Assembly: GCA_017642895.1 (NCBI GenBank)
Contig: JAEPON010000015.1
Coordinates: forward strand, 1 to 64,000
DNA from: Roseitalea sp.
GTDB taxonomy: Bacteria; Pseudomonadota; Alphaproteobacteria; Rhizobiales; Rhizobiaceae
Length of the DNA stretch: 64,000 nt
Direction of reading: 5' to 3'
Positions 8,894-16,887 of this stretch are shown in pieces. Position numbers and translations under genes: made by a program. The notes beneath the pieces are model-generated. The model did no database searches. It was not told where the DNA came from and worked only from the letters and a program-made list of their open reading frames with translations. Each line of letters begins with the position of its first letter. Position 1 is the first letter of the stretch.

Positions 8894-9334
8894 TCAGGCC
8901 GCGCTTGCGCGCGCCTCGATCTGGTCGAGCGCATCGACCACCGCATCGAAGACCAGAAGCGTCGATGCATGACGCGCCGGATAGTCGCGCACGGGTTCAA
9001 GCCAAGCCAGATCGGTGAACCGGCCGTCTGGTGCGGGGCCGCCCTTTTTCAGCATCGCCATCATGGTCTGTCGCAGCGCACGCAGTTCGGCAACCGGCGT
9101 GCCGACGATCTCGCGCGCCATGACGGCGGACGAGGCCTGTCCCAGCGCGCACGCCTTGACGTCGTGGCCATAGGCCGCAACACATCCGTCCTTCACCGTC
9201 AGATCGACCGTCACCGTCGATCCGCACAGTTTGGAGTGGGCCTTGGCCGTCGCATCGGGCGCGGGCAGGCGCTCGGCGACAGGCGGGTTGCCGGCCAGTT
9301 CCAGAATGCGCGCATTGTAGATATCGTCAATCAT
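8894..9334 (-). CDS. IscU/NifU N-terminal-like iron-sulfur scaffold protein
   Basis: A 146-residue protein starting MIDDIYNARILELAGN, with the scaffold-type cysteine-containing segments SKLCGSTVTVDL and DVKACALGQASSAVM. These match the SufU/IscU-like family that holds nascent Fe-S clusters, although the third canonical cysteine near the C-terminus is not obvious, so activity as a true scaffold is uncertain. A TTG nine bases upstream (9343) with a GGAAG ahead of it is an alternative start. Lies immediately upstream of yidD. Confidence 0.85.
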   Translation of the reverse strand: MIDDIYNARILELAGNPPVAERLPAPDATAKAHSKLCGSTVTVDLTVKDGCVAAYGHDVKACALGQASSAVMAREIVGTPVAELRALRQTMMAMLKKGGPAPDGRFTDLAWLEPVRDYPARHASTLLVFDAVVDALDQIEARASAA

Positions 9335-9556
9335 CGGCTGCAACTACACTTCCGGTCCGGCTCCACCGGACGGCGCCATGGTTTTCAAACGCGCTGGACC
9401 TATATAGGAAGGGCGACGCCGCGCAGGCAAGGGCGTGGCGAACGGGCAGCGGCGAAAGGACCGCCAACGCTGCCGCCGATCCGGGAAACATGAGCAATTT
9501 GGTCCGGCTGAGATTTCGTGCGTAACAAGACCGGTGCTCAAACAAGGAAGCAAGAC

Positions 9557-10162
9557 ATGGACGCGCTCGCGCCAACCTCGACCCATCCTTCAGACGAACG
9601 ACCCAGCCGCGCGGAGGCCGAGGCCGCCGTTCTGACGCTTTTGAAATGGATCGGCGACGATCCGGCGCGCGAGGGCCTGATCGATACGCCCGCCCGCGTG
9701 GTCAAGGCCTATGAGGAGATGTTTGGCGGCTACCAGGACGATCCGGTCGATGTTCTGGGCCGCACCTTCGAGGAGGTGGCCGGTTATGACGACATCGTGC
9801 TGGTCAAGGACATCGCGTTCCATTCCCACTGCGAACATCACATGGTGCCGATCATCGGCAAGGCGCATGTGGCCTACCTGCCGCGCGACCGGGTGCTGGG
9901 GCTCTCCAAGATCGTCCGTGTCGTCGATATCTTCGCCCGCCGCCTTCAAACCCAGGAGACGATGACGGCCCAAATCGCGACCTCCATCGACGATGCGCTG
10001 AGCCCGCGCGGCGTTGCCGTCATGATCGAGGCCGAACATATGTGCATGGCGATGCGCGGCATCCGCAAGCATGGCTCGACGACAATGACGACCCGGTTCA
10101 CCGGCACCTTCGAGGACCATGCCTGGCAGAGCCGGTTCACCGATCTGATCCGGACGCGCTGA
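9557..10162 (+). CDS. folE: GTP cyclohydrolase I
   Basis: First enzyme of tetrahydrofolate synthesis, converting GTP to 7,8-dihydroneopterin triphosphate. The 201-residue protein has the zinc-site and active-site segments [20 protein letters not shown] and [11 protein letters not shown], and [20 protein letters not shown]. An AAGGAAG ribosome binding site at 9544-9550 supports the ATG at 9557 over the longer frame. hisI follows 57 bp later on the same strand, so the pair is probably an operon. Confidence 0.96.
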   Translation: MDALAPTSTHPSDERPSRAEAEAAVLTLLKWIGDDPAREGLIDTPARVVKAYEEMFGGYQDDPVDVLGRTFEEVAGYDDIVLVKDIAFHSHCEHHMVPIIGKAHVAYLPRDRVLGLSKIVRVVDIFARRLQTQETMTAQIATSIDDALSPRGVAVMIEAEHMCMAMRGIRKHGSTTMTTRFTGTFEDHAWQSRFTDLIRTR

Positions 10163-10219
10163 CACCATTGGCCGGGCACGGCGCTTGATTGCCGCCCTCC
10201 GGCGGCATAGACGAACGCC

Positions 10220-10690
10220 ATGACCAGCACAGACACATCCTTTGCGCCGCCCGCCGCGGACAAAAGGGAAACAGACGAAGGGTCGATCTTCCGGCCGCGT
10301 TTTTCGCCCGACGGGCTTATCACCGCCGTCGTGACCGATGCGGACGACCATACGGTGTTGATGGTCGCCTTCATGAACGCCGAAGCGCTGGCGCTGACGC
10401 TTCGGACAGGTATCGCCCACTATTGGTCGCGCTCGCGCGGACAATTGTGGAAGAAAGGCGAGACCTCGGGCAATCTCCAGCGCGTCGCCGAAATGCGCAC
10501 CGATTGCGACCAGGATGTCGTGCTTGTCGCCGTGCACACCGATGGCCACGGCGCGGCGTGCCATACCGGCCGCAAAAGCTGTTTTTATCGCCGGGTCGTC
10601 AGCGACGGTGACAGCGGCGCGCGGCTCGTCTTCGACGAAGGCGATCAGCCGCGCTTTGACCCCGCCACGGTCTATGGCGGGGGGCCATAG
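10220..10690 (+). CDS. hisI: Phosphoribosyl-AMP cyclohydrolase
   Basis: Third step of histidine synthesis, opening the adenine ring of PR-AMP. The 156-residue protein contains [39 protein letters not shown], the metal-binding DCDQD and the zinc-ligand segment [11 protein letters not shown]. There is no fused HisE domain, so PR-ATP pyrophosphohydrolase must be encoded elsewhere. Follows folE on the same strand and converges with the CBS-domain gene six bases beyond its stop. Confidence 0.95.
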   Translation: MTSTDTSFAPPAADKRETDEGSIFRPRFSPDGLITAVVTDADDHTVLMVAFMNAEALALTLRTGIAHYWSRSRGQLWKKGETSGNLQRVAEMRTDCDQDVVLVAVHTDGHGAACHTGRKSCFYRRVVSDGDSGARLVFDEGDQPRFDPATVYGGGP

Positions 10691-10696
10691 GACGGC

Positions 10697-11131
10697 TCAG
10701 GCCGACGATGTGATGTAGTGGCGGATCTCGGCCGCTTCCTGCTCGATCTCGGCGATCCGCCGTTTGACGACATCGCCGATCGAGACGATGCCCGCAAGCT
10801 TGCCGTCGCGCTCGACGGGCAGATGCCGGAAACGGCCCTTGGTCATCAGTTCCATCAGCGTGTTGATGGCCATGTCCTCGGTGCAGGTGACGACGTTCCG
10901 GGTCATCAGCGCCGACACGGGTTCCGACAGTGCGCCGACGCCCCGCTTTGCAACCGCGCCGACCACGTCGCGCTCCGACAGGATGCCCTTGATGGTGCGG
11001 TCCGCGTCGGCGACCACCATCGCGCCGACCTTGTGATCGCCCAGTTCGCGCACCGCATCGAGAACGCTGGCATCCTCGGACAGGGTGAACACGTCCGAGC
11101 CCTTTTCTTCCAATATCCGGGCAACCGACAT
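10697..11131 (-). CDS. CBS-pair domain protein
   Basis: A 144-residue cytoplasmic protein consisting of two CBS motifs (about residues 10-65 and 75-130), which bind adenine nucleotides in many proteins. There is no attached enzymatic or membrane domain, so it probably acts as a stand-alone energy-sensing regulator. A strong AGGAGGAGG ribosome binding site lies upstream of the ATG. Partner unknown. Confidence 0.9.
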   Translation of the reverse strand: MSVARILEEKGSDVFTLSEDASVLDAVRELGDHKVGAMVVADADRTIKGILSERDVVGAVAKRGVGALSEPVSALMTRNVVTCTEDMAINTLMELMTKGRFRHLPVERDGKLAGIVSIGDVVKRRIAEIEQEAAEIRHYITSSA

Positions 11132-11206
11132 TGCGCGACCTCCTCCTGCCGTTCAAAGAAGCAAAGCATCGGCGAAAGTTCGGCGCTTGACAAGCCGGCC
11201 GATGAA

Positions 11207-11974
11207 TCAGGCCCGATGAACCGCCACCGGCCCCCGATCCAGCCAGCCAATGGCCAAAAAGCCGGTCAGGAGCCCGCCAATATGGGCTTCCCAGGCAATG
11301 GATGCGCCACCGGCCATGCCGAACAGGTCCGCACCGGTGGCATAGTTGATGACCATCCAGACAAGGATGAAGGCCAGAACGCCACGCTGGCGCAGCGATG
11401 CCATGGGCGGCAGCAGCGGGCCGGCAAAGCCGCGGCGCGGATTGCGGCGGTCGGCGCGAAAGCCGAAACGGGCGGCCGCGCCCAAAAATCCCGACACCGC
11501 GCCCGACGCGCCAAGCAGCGGCACCCAATCGCCGAAATAGAGCGCGGTGTGCAGGATAACCGCGCCAAGCGCCGTGATCGCCCAGAGCGCGATCGTGCGC
11601 GCCCAGCCGAGCCGGTAGGCCACCGGTGCACCGAAAGCCACCAGCCAGATCATGTTGAAACCCAGATGCACCCAGTCGCCATGCAGAAGGGTATGGGTGA
11701 ACGGTGACAAAAGCGTGGGCCAATCGAATTGGAAGTAGCCCGGCGCATAGCGGATCGGGAAGAAGGCAAAATTGCCGATCAGCCAGCGGTCGATCTGCCC
11801 GTCGAACACGAGCGTTCGCGCCAGATGAACGGCGATGCAAAGGGCCGCCATCAGGATGATGGCGCCATGCAGGTTGAAGGCCGGCACGGCCGCGCCGCCA
11901 CCGCCTGGCGGTTCATGGTCCGGCGCAGGCTGCGGCGCTTCGGCCCGGTCCGGGTCAGTCATGTGTGTGCTCAT
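11207..11974 (-). CDS. Rhomboid-family intramembrane serine protease
   Basis: A 255-residue inner-membrane protein with about six helices after a proline/glycine-rich cytosolic N-terminus (residues 1-35). The catalytic serine lies in GASGAVSGFLG and the catalytic histidine in AWEAHIGGLLTGF; the HLGFNM segment gives the oxyanion-side His/Asn. This matches the core rhomboid fold that cleaves transmembrane substrates. A second ATG four codons in is a possible start. The CBS gene lies 75 bp downstream with its own ribosome binding site. Confidence 0.92.
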   Translation of the reverse strand: MSTHMTDPDRAEAPQPAPDHEPPGGGGAAVPAFNLHGAIILMAALCIAVHLARTLVFDGQIDRWLIGNFAFFPIRYAPGYFQFDWPTLLSPFTHTLLHGDWVHLGFNMIWLVAFGAPVAYRLGWARTIALWAITALGAVILHTALYFGDWVPLLGASGAVSGFLGAAARFGFRADRRNPRRGFAGPLLPPMASLRQRGVLAFILVWMVINYATGADLFGMAGGASIAWEAHIGGLLTGFLAIGWLDRGPVAVHRA

Positions 11975-12002
11975 CGGTGCCAGATAGGCCGGTCATCATG
12001 AC

Positions 12003-12034
12003 AAAAAAAAGCCATCCAGGTTGCCCTGGATGGC
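12003..12034 (-). terminator. Strong Rho-independent terminator, minus strand
   Basis: A perfect 10-bp stem (GCCATCCAGG at 12011-12020 with CCTGGATGGC at 12025-12034, 4-nt loop) followed on the minus strand by eight T residues (12010-12003). No minus-strand protein gene ends here; the rhomboid gene starts about 30 bp further on. It must end a short minus-strand transcript from within 12035-12280, or read-through from beyond. Confidence 0.85.
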
Positions 12035-12105
12035 TCGGCAAGTCCCCTGCCCACCCCGTAACCGGTCAATGTGTGCTGCGGCCGGGCCGCTCCCGTTTCG
12101 AACTG
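12003..12105 (-). ncRNA. Candidate small RNA ending at the 12003-12034 terminator
   Basis: The intergenic interval 11975-12284 has no credible ORF but ends, on the minus strand, in a strong intrinsic terminator. A short transcript starting near the CtrA box (12108-12123) would be about 100 nt, with a G-rich single-stranded segment (GGGGTGGGCAGGGGAC) before the terminator hairpin. The 5' end is a guess; no obvious -35/-10 pair was found. Family not recognised. Confidence 0.38.
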
Positions 12106-12107
12106 GG

Positions 12108-12123
12108 TTAATGCCAGATTAAC
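12108..12123. promoter_or_regulatory. CtrA-type box (TTAA-N7-TTAAC)
   Basis: TTAATGCCAGATTAAC exactly matches the CtrA full-site consensus of alphaproteobacteria. The 11-bp sequence GGGTTAATGCC at 12105-12115, including the left half, recurs at 12153-12163, adding another half-site. It lies 162 bp before the PAS_5 gene and just upstream, on the other strand, of the candidate small RNA, so it could control either or both. Confidence 0.55.
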
Positions 12124-12284
12124 GCGCCGCCGACAAGCCAAAGCCCTTGTCAGGGTTAATGCCGCCCCGGCGCGTGCCGCGTGCTGGCCCACCGCTTGCA
12201 CCGCAACGACCAAGAGCGATGCGAAGCCAACCGCTGTGCCATGATGGCACGGCCCCGTGTTTCGCAAGCGGAAAAACGGGTGCG

Positions 12285-12953
12285 ATGCGTCATAACGGGA
12301 CACGACACGTCTACGAATACTGGAACGCATTGCGTGGCCAGAAACCTGCCCCTGCGCGTTCGGACATTGCGCCTGCGGCGCTTGGGCCGTCGTTGGCACA
12401 CATCTTCATCATCGATGCCGACGATGTGCCGGTCAGGTTCCGGCTGGCCGGCAGTTGGCTCGGTTCGGCGTTCGGGCACGAGTTGACGGGCCACGCCCTG
12501 ACCACGCTGCTCGACAGGGACGACCGGTCGCTGGCGCTGCGCGTCGTCGATGCGGTGCGGCTGGAAAAGACCGTGGTGCTGTTCGACCTGACGGCCAGAG
12601 CCGACCCGGAGCGCCATCTGGACATGGAAATGGTGCTGTTGCCGCTTGCCGGCATGCCTTCGCGCCTTCTGGGTGCCGTTCATCCGCTAGGCACGCCTTT
12701 CTGGCTGGGGGCTTTTCCGCTTGGTCCGGCGCGCATCACCGGCGTGAGGCTGATCGATGCCGACCGGCCGCTGTTCAATCTTGCCAACCGGCCGACGATC
12801 GCGCTGGGCGGCAATCGTGCCGGTCGTCGTCGGCCGGCCCCACCAAGACCGTTCCGCGTGATCGATGGGGATCAAGGTGTCACAGCCGCCCCGCGGGAAC
12901 GTCCGCTGCTTCACATCATTGATGGCGGGCGCTCCAATGGCGAAAGGCGATAA
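12285..12953 (+). CDS. PAS_5 domain-containing protein
   Basis: A 222-residue cytoplasmic protein whose N-terminal ~165 residues match the PAS_5 family of Hyphomicrobiales (FIIDADDVPVRFRLAGSWLG, GHELTGHALTTLLDR, PLGTPFWLGAFPLGP). The C-terminal 55 residues are basic and proline-rich and probably disordered. PAS_5 proteins have no catalytic domain and are presumed sensors. The ATG at 12285 starts the homology; the frame is open further upstream. A CtrA box lies upstream and a double-PilZ gene follows 133 bp downstream, with a terminator after it, hinting at a signalling pair. Confidence 0.83.
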   Translation: MRHNGTRHVYEYWNALRGQKPAPARSDIAPAALGPSLAHIFIIDADDVPVRFRLAGSWLGSAFGHELTGHALTTLLDRDDRSLALRVVDAVRLEKTVVLFDLTARADPERHLDMEMVLLPLAGMPSRLLGAVHPLGTPFWLGAFPLGPARITGVRLIDADRPLFNLANRPTIALGGNRAGRRRPAPPRPFRVIDGDQGVTAAPRERPLLHIIDGGRSNGERR

Positions 12954-13086
12954 ACCGTTTCACCGACCGGAAACCATGGCCGCGCAAAACAACCCCCGAG
13001 AATTTGCGAAAGCGGATTCTTACCGCTTGTTAACCAGCCCCGACATAGTGTCCTGCCAGCACCACATTCCTCACGGAAAAGAGTTC

Positions 13087-13695
13087 ATGCTCAGCGCAGC
13101 CGCCGCCGATCATCGCGATAATGGACCAAACCGCCGCGCATTCCAGCGCGTCAAGGTCAATCTGCATGGCCGCTTCATGTTGCAGGACCGGTCCGAGCAT
13201 GCCTGCCAGATCCTTGACATGTCCCCCGCCACGGCGACGCTTTACACCGAAGCACACGCCCATGATGGCGAGCGTGTGGTTGCCTATATCGACCATATCG
13301 GCCGCGTCGAGGGCCATGTGGTGCGCTCGTTCGATGGCGGATTTGCCGTCGATCTGACAACATCGCCCCGCAAGCGCGAGAAACTGGCCGCGCAACTGGT
13401 CTGGCTGGCCAACAAGCATGAGCTGGACCTGCCCGAAGACCGGCGCCACGAGCGCGTGATGCCGAAGAACGCCGCTTCCATCCTGACCCTTGCCGACGGA
13501 CGGCAATATCGCTGCCGCATCATCGATCTGTCGCTCTCGGGTGCCGCCGTTGCCATCGCTGTCCGACCGGCCCTTGGAACGCTGGTCAGCCTTGGAGGCA
13601 TGCGCGGCTCCGTCGTCCGCCATTTCGAAGAAGGCATCGCTGTCGAGTTCGCTTTCGTCCAGCGACCCGAATCGCTCTCCGAATATCTGGGCTGA
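13087..13695 (+). CDS. Tandem PilZ domain protein
   Basis: A 202-residue protein with two PilZ-like domains (about residues 15-100 and 118-200). Each begins with an arginine motif (RRAFQRV and RRHERV). The second also has the DxSxxG loop (DLSLSGAAV) expected of c-di-GMP binders, whereas the first has DMSPATA and has probably lost it. PilZ proteins act as c-di-GMP effectors for motility, surface polysaccharide or cell-cycle output. ATG at 13087 chosen as first codon after which homology begins. Ends just before an intrinsic terminator at 13738. Confidence 0.87.
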   Translation: MLSAAAADHRDNGPNRRAFQRVKVNLHGRFMLQDRSEHACQILDMSPATATLYTEAHAHDGERVVAYIDHIGRVEGHVVRSFDGGFAVDLTTSPRKREKLAAQLVWLANKHELDLPEDRRHERVMPKNAASILTLADGRQYRCRIIDLSLSGAAVAIAVRPALGTLVSLGGMRGSVVRHFEEGIAVEFAFVQRPESLSEYLG

Positions 13696-13737
13696 TCGCC
13701 CACGTCTCCCGCTCCTTAAAATCCGACACGATGCCCG

Positions 13738-13763
13738 GCCCGCCCCATGGCGGGCTTTTTGTT
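13738..13763 (+). terminator. Rho-independent terminator after the PilZ gene
   Basis: A 7-bp GC stem (GCCCGCC / GGCGGGC) with loop CCAT, followed by TTTTTGTT. It sits 43 bp past the PilZ stop codon on the same strand. Confidence 0.8.
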
Positions 13764-14028
13764 GGGCATGAACACGACGGCACACCCGGATCGGCATGCC
13801 TTTCAAGGGTCGTGGCCGGTCCACCGATGCGCCATTGCGTGGTTAAACGTTTGCCACCGCCAGCATGCGTTTTTGAGGCAAATACCCGGCTAATTTTATA
13901 TTCATTCTATTCTTGATTTATCAAAATACTTCTATTTTTATATCTTCTTTTGATTTTAATACAAGAGCCAATATTGGTTCGGCGTAGATTTGTTTTTGTC
14001 ATGTTGTCCGTACAAGGGAGACGGACAC
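13764..14028 (+). promoter_or_regulatory. AT-rich upstream region of the BTLCP gene
   Basis: In this GC-rich window, the 70 bases at 13891-13960 contain only 10 G or C. The tract has many T runs and TA steps, the palindrome TTGATTTATCAA (13913-13924), and possible promoter elements TTGATT (13913-13918) and TTTTAT 17 nt later. A ribosome binding site AAGGGAG is at 14014-14020. AT-rich promoters of this sort in rhizobia are often bound by the Ros/MucR silencer, so regulated expression of the next gene is likely (inference). Confidence 0.5.
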
Positions 14029-14691
14029 ATGACTTATACAAGAACTGCGAAGACGCAGACTGCACATTCAACTGAAGACACGCACTTCAAAGGCCGCGCC
14101 GCACGACGGCGCATGGCGGCAACAGCATCGCTTGCCGGCTCGCTTTTGTTCACGGCAACCATGGGCGCGCACGCCATAACCATGCCGACGACGGGCCGGA
14201 CAACGCAGCCCATCGGCCATTACGAGTTCTGCCAGCGCGATCCGGCCGAATGCCAGCCAACCGCCAAGGCAGAACCGCACCCGCTCGACCGCAAGGGCTG
14301 GGCGCAGATGATCGAGGTGAACAATCATTTCAACACGACGGTCAAGCCGCTCACCGACATGCAGATCTGGGGCCGCGAGGAATTCTGGTCCTATCCGACC
14401 GATGTCGGCGATTGCGAGGATTTCGCCCTGGCCAAGCGAAATGCGCTGATGCATCGGGGTTTCCATCCCTCGAACCTTCTGATCACGGTTGTGCGTCAGC
14501 CCAATGGCGAGGGTCACGCGGTGCTGACGGTGCGCACGGACCGCGGCGACTTCATCCTCGACAATCTGGTCGGTGAGATCGCCGACTGGCGCGATACGCC
14601 CTACACCTATCTCAAGCGGCAGAGCACACGCCATGCCGGCCGCTGGGAGACGATCCGCGACGGCCGCGCAAGGCTTTCGCAGGCACAATAA
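14029..14691 (+). CDS. Transglutaminase-like cysteine peptidase (BTLCP, DUF920)
   Basis: A 220-residue exported protein with a long basic N-region and a signal peptide (hydrophobic stretch about 35-50, cleavage near AHA-IT). The BTLCP core contains the catalytic cysteine in DVGDCEDFALAKR, the histidine in NGEGHAVLTVRT and the aspartate in GDFILDNLVG. BTLCP proteins are periplasmic cysteine proteases; the characterised relative LapG cleaves a surface adhesin, but many Hyphomicrobiales have stand-alone paralogues without a LapD partner, as here. Start ATG 14029 has an AAGGGAG site. Preceded by a strikingly AT-rich promoter and followed by a strong terminator. Confidence 0.9.
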   Translation: MTYTRTAKTQTAHSTEDTHFKGRAARRRMAATASLAGSLLFTATMGAHAITMPTTGRTTQPIGHYEFCQRDPAECQPTAKAEPHPLDRKGWAQMIEVNNHFNTTVKPLTDMQIWGREEFWSYPTDVGDCEDFALAKRNALMHRGFHPSNLLITVVRQPNGEGHAVLTVRTDRGDFILDNLVGEIADWRDTPYTYLKRQSTRHAGRWETIRDGRARLSQAQ

Positions 14692-14742
14692 ACCGAGACT
14701 GCCCGGTCAAGTCCCCACCCACCCGTCCCCCAGACCGGGCCG

Positions 14743-14774
14743 GAGCCGGCTCTCGCAAGAGAGCCGGCTCTTTT
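14743..14774 (+). terminator. Rho-independent terminator after the BTLCP gene
   Basis: A perfect 12-bp stem (GAGCCGGCTCTC / GAGAGCCGGCTC, 14743-14770) with GCAA tetraloop and a TTTT tail at 14771-14774, about 50 bp after the BTLCP stop. Confidence 0.88.
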
Positions 14775-14810
14775 CATTCCGGCATCGGAGTTTGGCGAGC
14801 GGCAACGCTG

Positions 14811-15341
14811 TCAGGCAGACTTTGACAAGCCGGCGGCGAAGCGGCGTGCGTTCTCGACATAATGATCGGCCGATGCCTTGAGCATGGCCACGGCCGCGTC
14901 ATCGAGCGTGCGCGCGACACGCGCCGGCGATCCGATGATCAGGGAATTGTCGGGAAACTGCTTGCCCTCGGTGACCAGCGCGCCGGCGCCGACAAGGCAA
15001 TTGTCGCCGATCACCGCGCCATTGAGCACGATCGCGCCGATGCCGATCAGGCTGTTGTCGCCGATCGTGCAGCCGTGCAGCATGGCGCGGTGGCCGATCG
15101 TGCACCCCTGACCGACCACCAGCGGGTAACCCATGTCGGTGTGCATGACCGTGTGTTCCTGAACGTTGGTCCGCGCACCGATGGTGATCGGCTCATTGTC
15201 GCCGCGCAGCACGCAGCCGAACCAGACGCTGCAATCCTCATGCAGGTTGATCTGGCCGACTACGTGGGCGTCGTCGGCGACGAACGCCGGCCCGGCGCCC
15301 AATTGCCGCGGCGAAACCCCGTCCAACGCGAAAAACCCCAT
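14811..15341 (-). CDS. Gamma carbonic anhydrase-family protein
   Basis: A 176-residue left-handed beta-helix protein built of hexapeptide repeats. The three metal-binding histidines of the gamma class are present in NVQEHTVMH and GHRAMLHG. Members interconvert CO2 and bicarbonate, although several homologues (YrdA/PaaY-like) are inactive or have thioesterase activity, so catalysis cannot be assumed. Monocistronic; an AGGGGA sequence precedes the ATG. Confidence 0.92.
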   Translation of the reverse strand: MGFFALDGVSPRQLGAGPAFVADDAHVVGQINLHEDCSVWFGCVLRGDNEPITIGARTNVQEHTVMHTDMGYPLVVGQGCTIGHRAMLHGCTIGDNSLIGIGAIVLNGAVIGDNCLVGAGALVTEGKQFPDNSLIIGSPARVARTLDDAAVAMLKASADHYVENARRFAAGLSKSA

Positions 15342-15402
15342 GTCCGTCCCCTGTTCGAGCGATGTTGCGGCATGCTCTGGCAGAGAATCGGGCCCGCTTC
15401 AA

Positions 15403-15705
15403 TCAGGCGATGGCAATCAGCCGGCCCGTTTCCACCGCGACGACACCGACAAGCCCGGCCCAGGCGGCGGCAGCGACCATGGCGGTCAGCGGCCAGCGCG
15501 AGCGCCGGCCATGCGCGTTGCGCGACAGCCCGGCACGGACGATCATGACCGGCCCGCACAGCGCGAAAAGGACCACGGACGGCGCGACGCCCAGGCGCAA
15601 GACCGTCGCCTCGTCGAAGGCGGGCCGCCCGTGCAACGCTGCCTCAAGAAGAAAAAACACGCTCAGCGCCACCGCAAAGCCGACCACGACAATCCATATT
15701 AGCAT
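15403..15705 (-). CDS. Small three-helix membrane protein
   Basis: A 100-residue protein with three hydrophobic segments (about residues 2-22, 38-55 and 75-95); possibly DUF6949, but I am not certain. The ATG at 15705 has a GTGAGG site just upstream; a longer frame to 15771 would place the CtrA box inside the gene and lacks a ribosome binding site. It is divergent from the membrane-anchored protein gene at 15806, with a perfect CtrA box between them. Confidence 0.6.
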   Translation of the reverse strand: MLIWIVVVGFAVALSVFFLLEAALHGRPAFDEATVLRLGVAPSVVLFALCGPVMIVRAGLSRNAHGRRSRWPLTAMVAAAAWAGLVGVVAVETGRLIAIA

Positions 15706-15719
15706 GACCCTCACCCGCT

Positions 15720-15735
15720 TTAACCGGGAGTTAAC
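15720..15735. promoter_or_regulatory. CtrA-type box (TTAA-N7-TTAAC)
   Basis: TTAACCGGGAGTTAAC matches the alphaproteobacterial CtrA full site exactly. It lies in the 100-bp gap between two divergent membrane-protein genes, 15 bp from one start codon and 70 bp from the other. Confidence 0.5.
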
Positions 15736-15805
15736 CTTGTCCCGTTCCAGTGGGTGCAAATCCGATGCCATAATCTGCGTGCCAGAAACGGACACCGACC
15801 GCGCC

Positions 15806-16570
15806 ATGACACCGGCCCATGATGCCCCAGCCGTCCCGTCACCGTCCCAGCCGACCGTAAACGGTCTTCCGGCGGCCGCCTGGCGCGCATTCTGGGCTCT
15901 GGCCGTCATCGCCGGCTTGTCGGCATCCATGGTCCTGGCCGGCCATTTGTACGGATCACGACTGCTGCAATCCAGCATGAGCGCATCGCCGCAACCGGTT
16001 CAACTGGTTATCGGAAACGATGTGCTGGACGTGCCCGAAAACATGATCCGGCACGAGGCGCAACGGGTGCCTGGCGTCACCGGACGCGTTGATCTGCGGC
16101 TTTATTGGCCGGAACGTTCGGGCTATCGCCTCGCCTTGGCTGACGCATTTTCGGACACCGATCCCGAAACGACACAGACGGTGCTGATCTCGATCGCCAA
16201 GCGGCAATGGCTGCTCGACATGGCCGGACGGCTCGAACTGGTCTACGCAAAAGCCGCAGACGCGTCCGTCGCGTCGCGCTCGATCCACGGACTGACGGCG
16301 GTGCGGCTCGACCCGGCGCATGGCTATGTGGACGAAACGCTCTATTTTGCGCCTTCGGCCGATGGCGGGGCCCTGCCGGCCTTCATCGCCCGCTGCAACG
16401 AGCCGGCCGCCGGCGCGACGCCGCTGCTTCTGGCCTGCGAGACGGACCTGTTTGTCGGCGAAACGCTGGAGGCGCGTGTCCGCTTTCCGGCACATTTCCT
16501 GGCAGACTGGGCGCAGTTCCGGTCCGAGCTCGATGCGTTTCTTGCCGCGCTTCAGGTCCGGGCCGGATAG
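15806..16570 (+). CDS. Membrane-anchored hypothetical protein
   Basis: A 254-residue protein with a proline-rich cytosolic N-terminus, one transmembrane helix (about residues 28-50) and a 200-residue periplasmic domain with no recognised motif. Two cysteines in the periplasmic part (ARCNEP and LACETD) could form a disulfide. Similar anchored proteins of unknown function occur in Hyphomicrobiales. The ATG at 15806 is the first that leaves a sensible topology; the frame is open from 15362 but overlaps the divergent gene. A CtrA box lies upstream. Confidence 0.65.
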   Translation: MTPAHDAPAVPSPSQPTVNGLPAAAWRAFWALAVIAGLSASMVLAGHLYGSRLLQSSMSASPQPVQLVIGNDVLDVPENMIRHEAQRVPGVTGRVDLRLYWPERSGYRLALADAFSDTDPETTQTVLISIAKRQWLLDMAGRLELVYAKAADASVASRSIHGLTAVRLDPAHGYVDETLYFAPSADGGALPAFIARCNEPAAGATPLLLACETDLFVGETLEARVRFPAHFLADWAQFRSELDAFLAALQVRAG

Positions 16571-16579
16571 GCCGGACGG

Positions 16580-16792
16580 CTATTCTTCCAGATCGATGTC
16601 CAGGATCGACATGGAGAGGTCATAGGAGACTTCGCCCTCGTCCTCGATGCGCGAAATGATGCCGAGAAACTCCTCGCCCAGATAGAGTTCCGCCGAATCG
16701 CTGAGTTTCGGGCGCGCCTTGACGGCCAGCGAGGCGGTGCCGAAGGTGCGCCGGAAATAGGCGGTGAGCTGTTCGAGTTCGCTGGCTTTCAA
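16580..16792 (-). CDS. DUF3126 family protein
   Basis: A 70-residue acidic protein of the alphaproteobacterial DUF3126 family: LEQLTAYFRRTFG, VKARPKLSDSAELYLGEEFL and a C-terminal SILDIDLEE. The start is TTG at 16792, preceded by GGAGG with a 5-nt spacer; this reproduces the normal family length, whereas the ATG at 16852 would add 20 unrelated residues. Function unknown. It lies downstream of cysE on the same strand. Confidence 0.85.
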   Translation of the reverse strand: MKASELEQLTAYFRRTFGTASLAVKARPKLSDSAELYLGEEFLGIISRIEDEGEVSYDLSMSILDIDLEE

Positions 16793-16887
16793 GAGGGCCT
16801 CCGGATCGGTTCGATTGTCCGGCTGTTGCCGCCGGTCGGCCCTGACATACACACCGCATCGCGCCGTTCAAGGGGTGATGGCGAATC

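Noticed and set aside
10599..11840. 413-codon frame spanning the CBS and rhomboid genes in another phase
   Set aside because: Overlaps two well-supported genes in the same direction; composition is low complexity and Arg/Gly rich.
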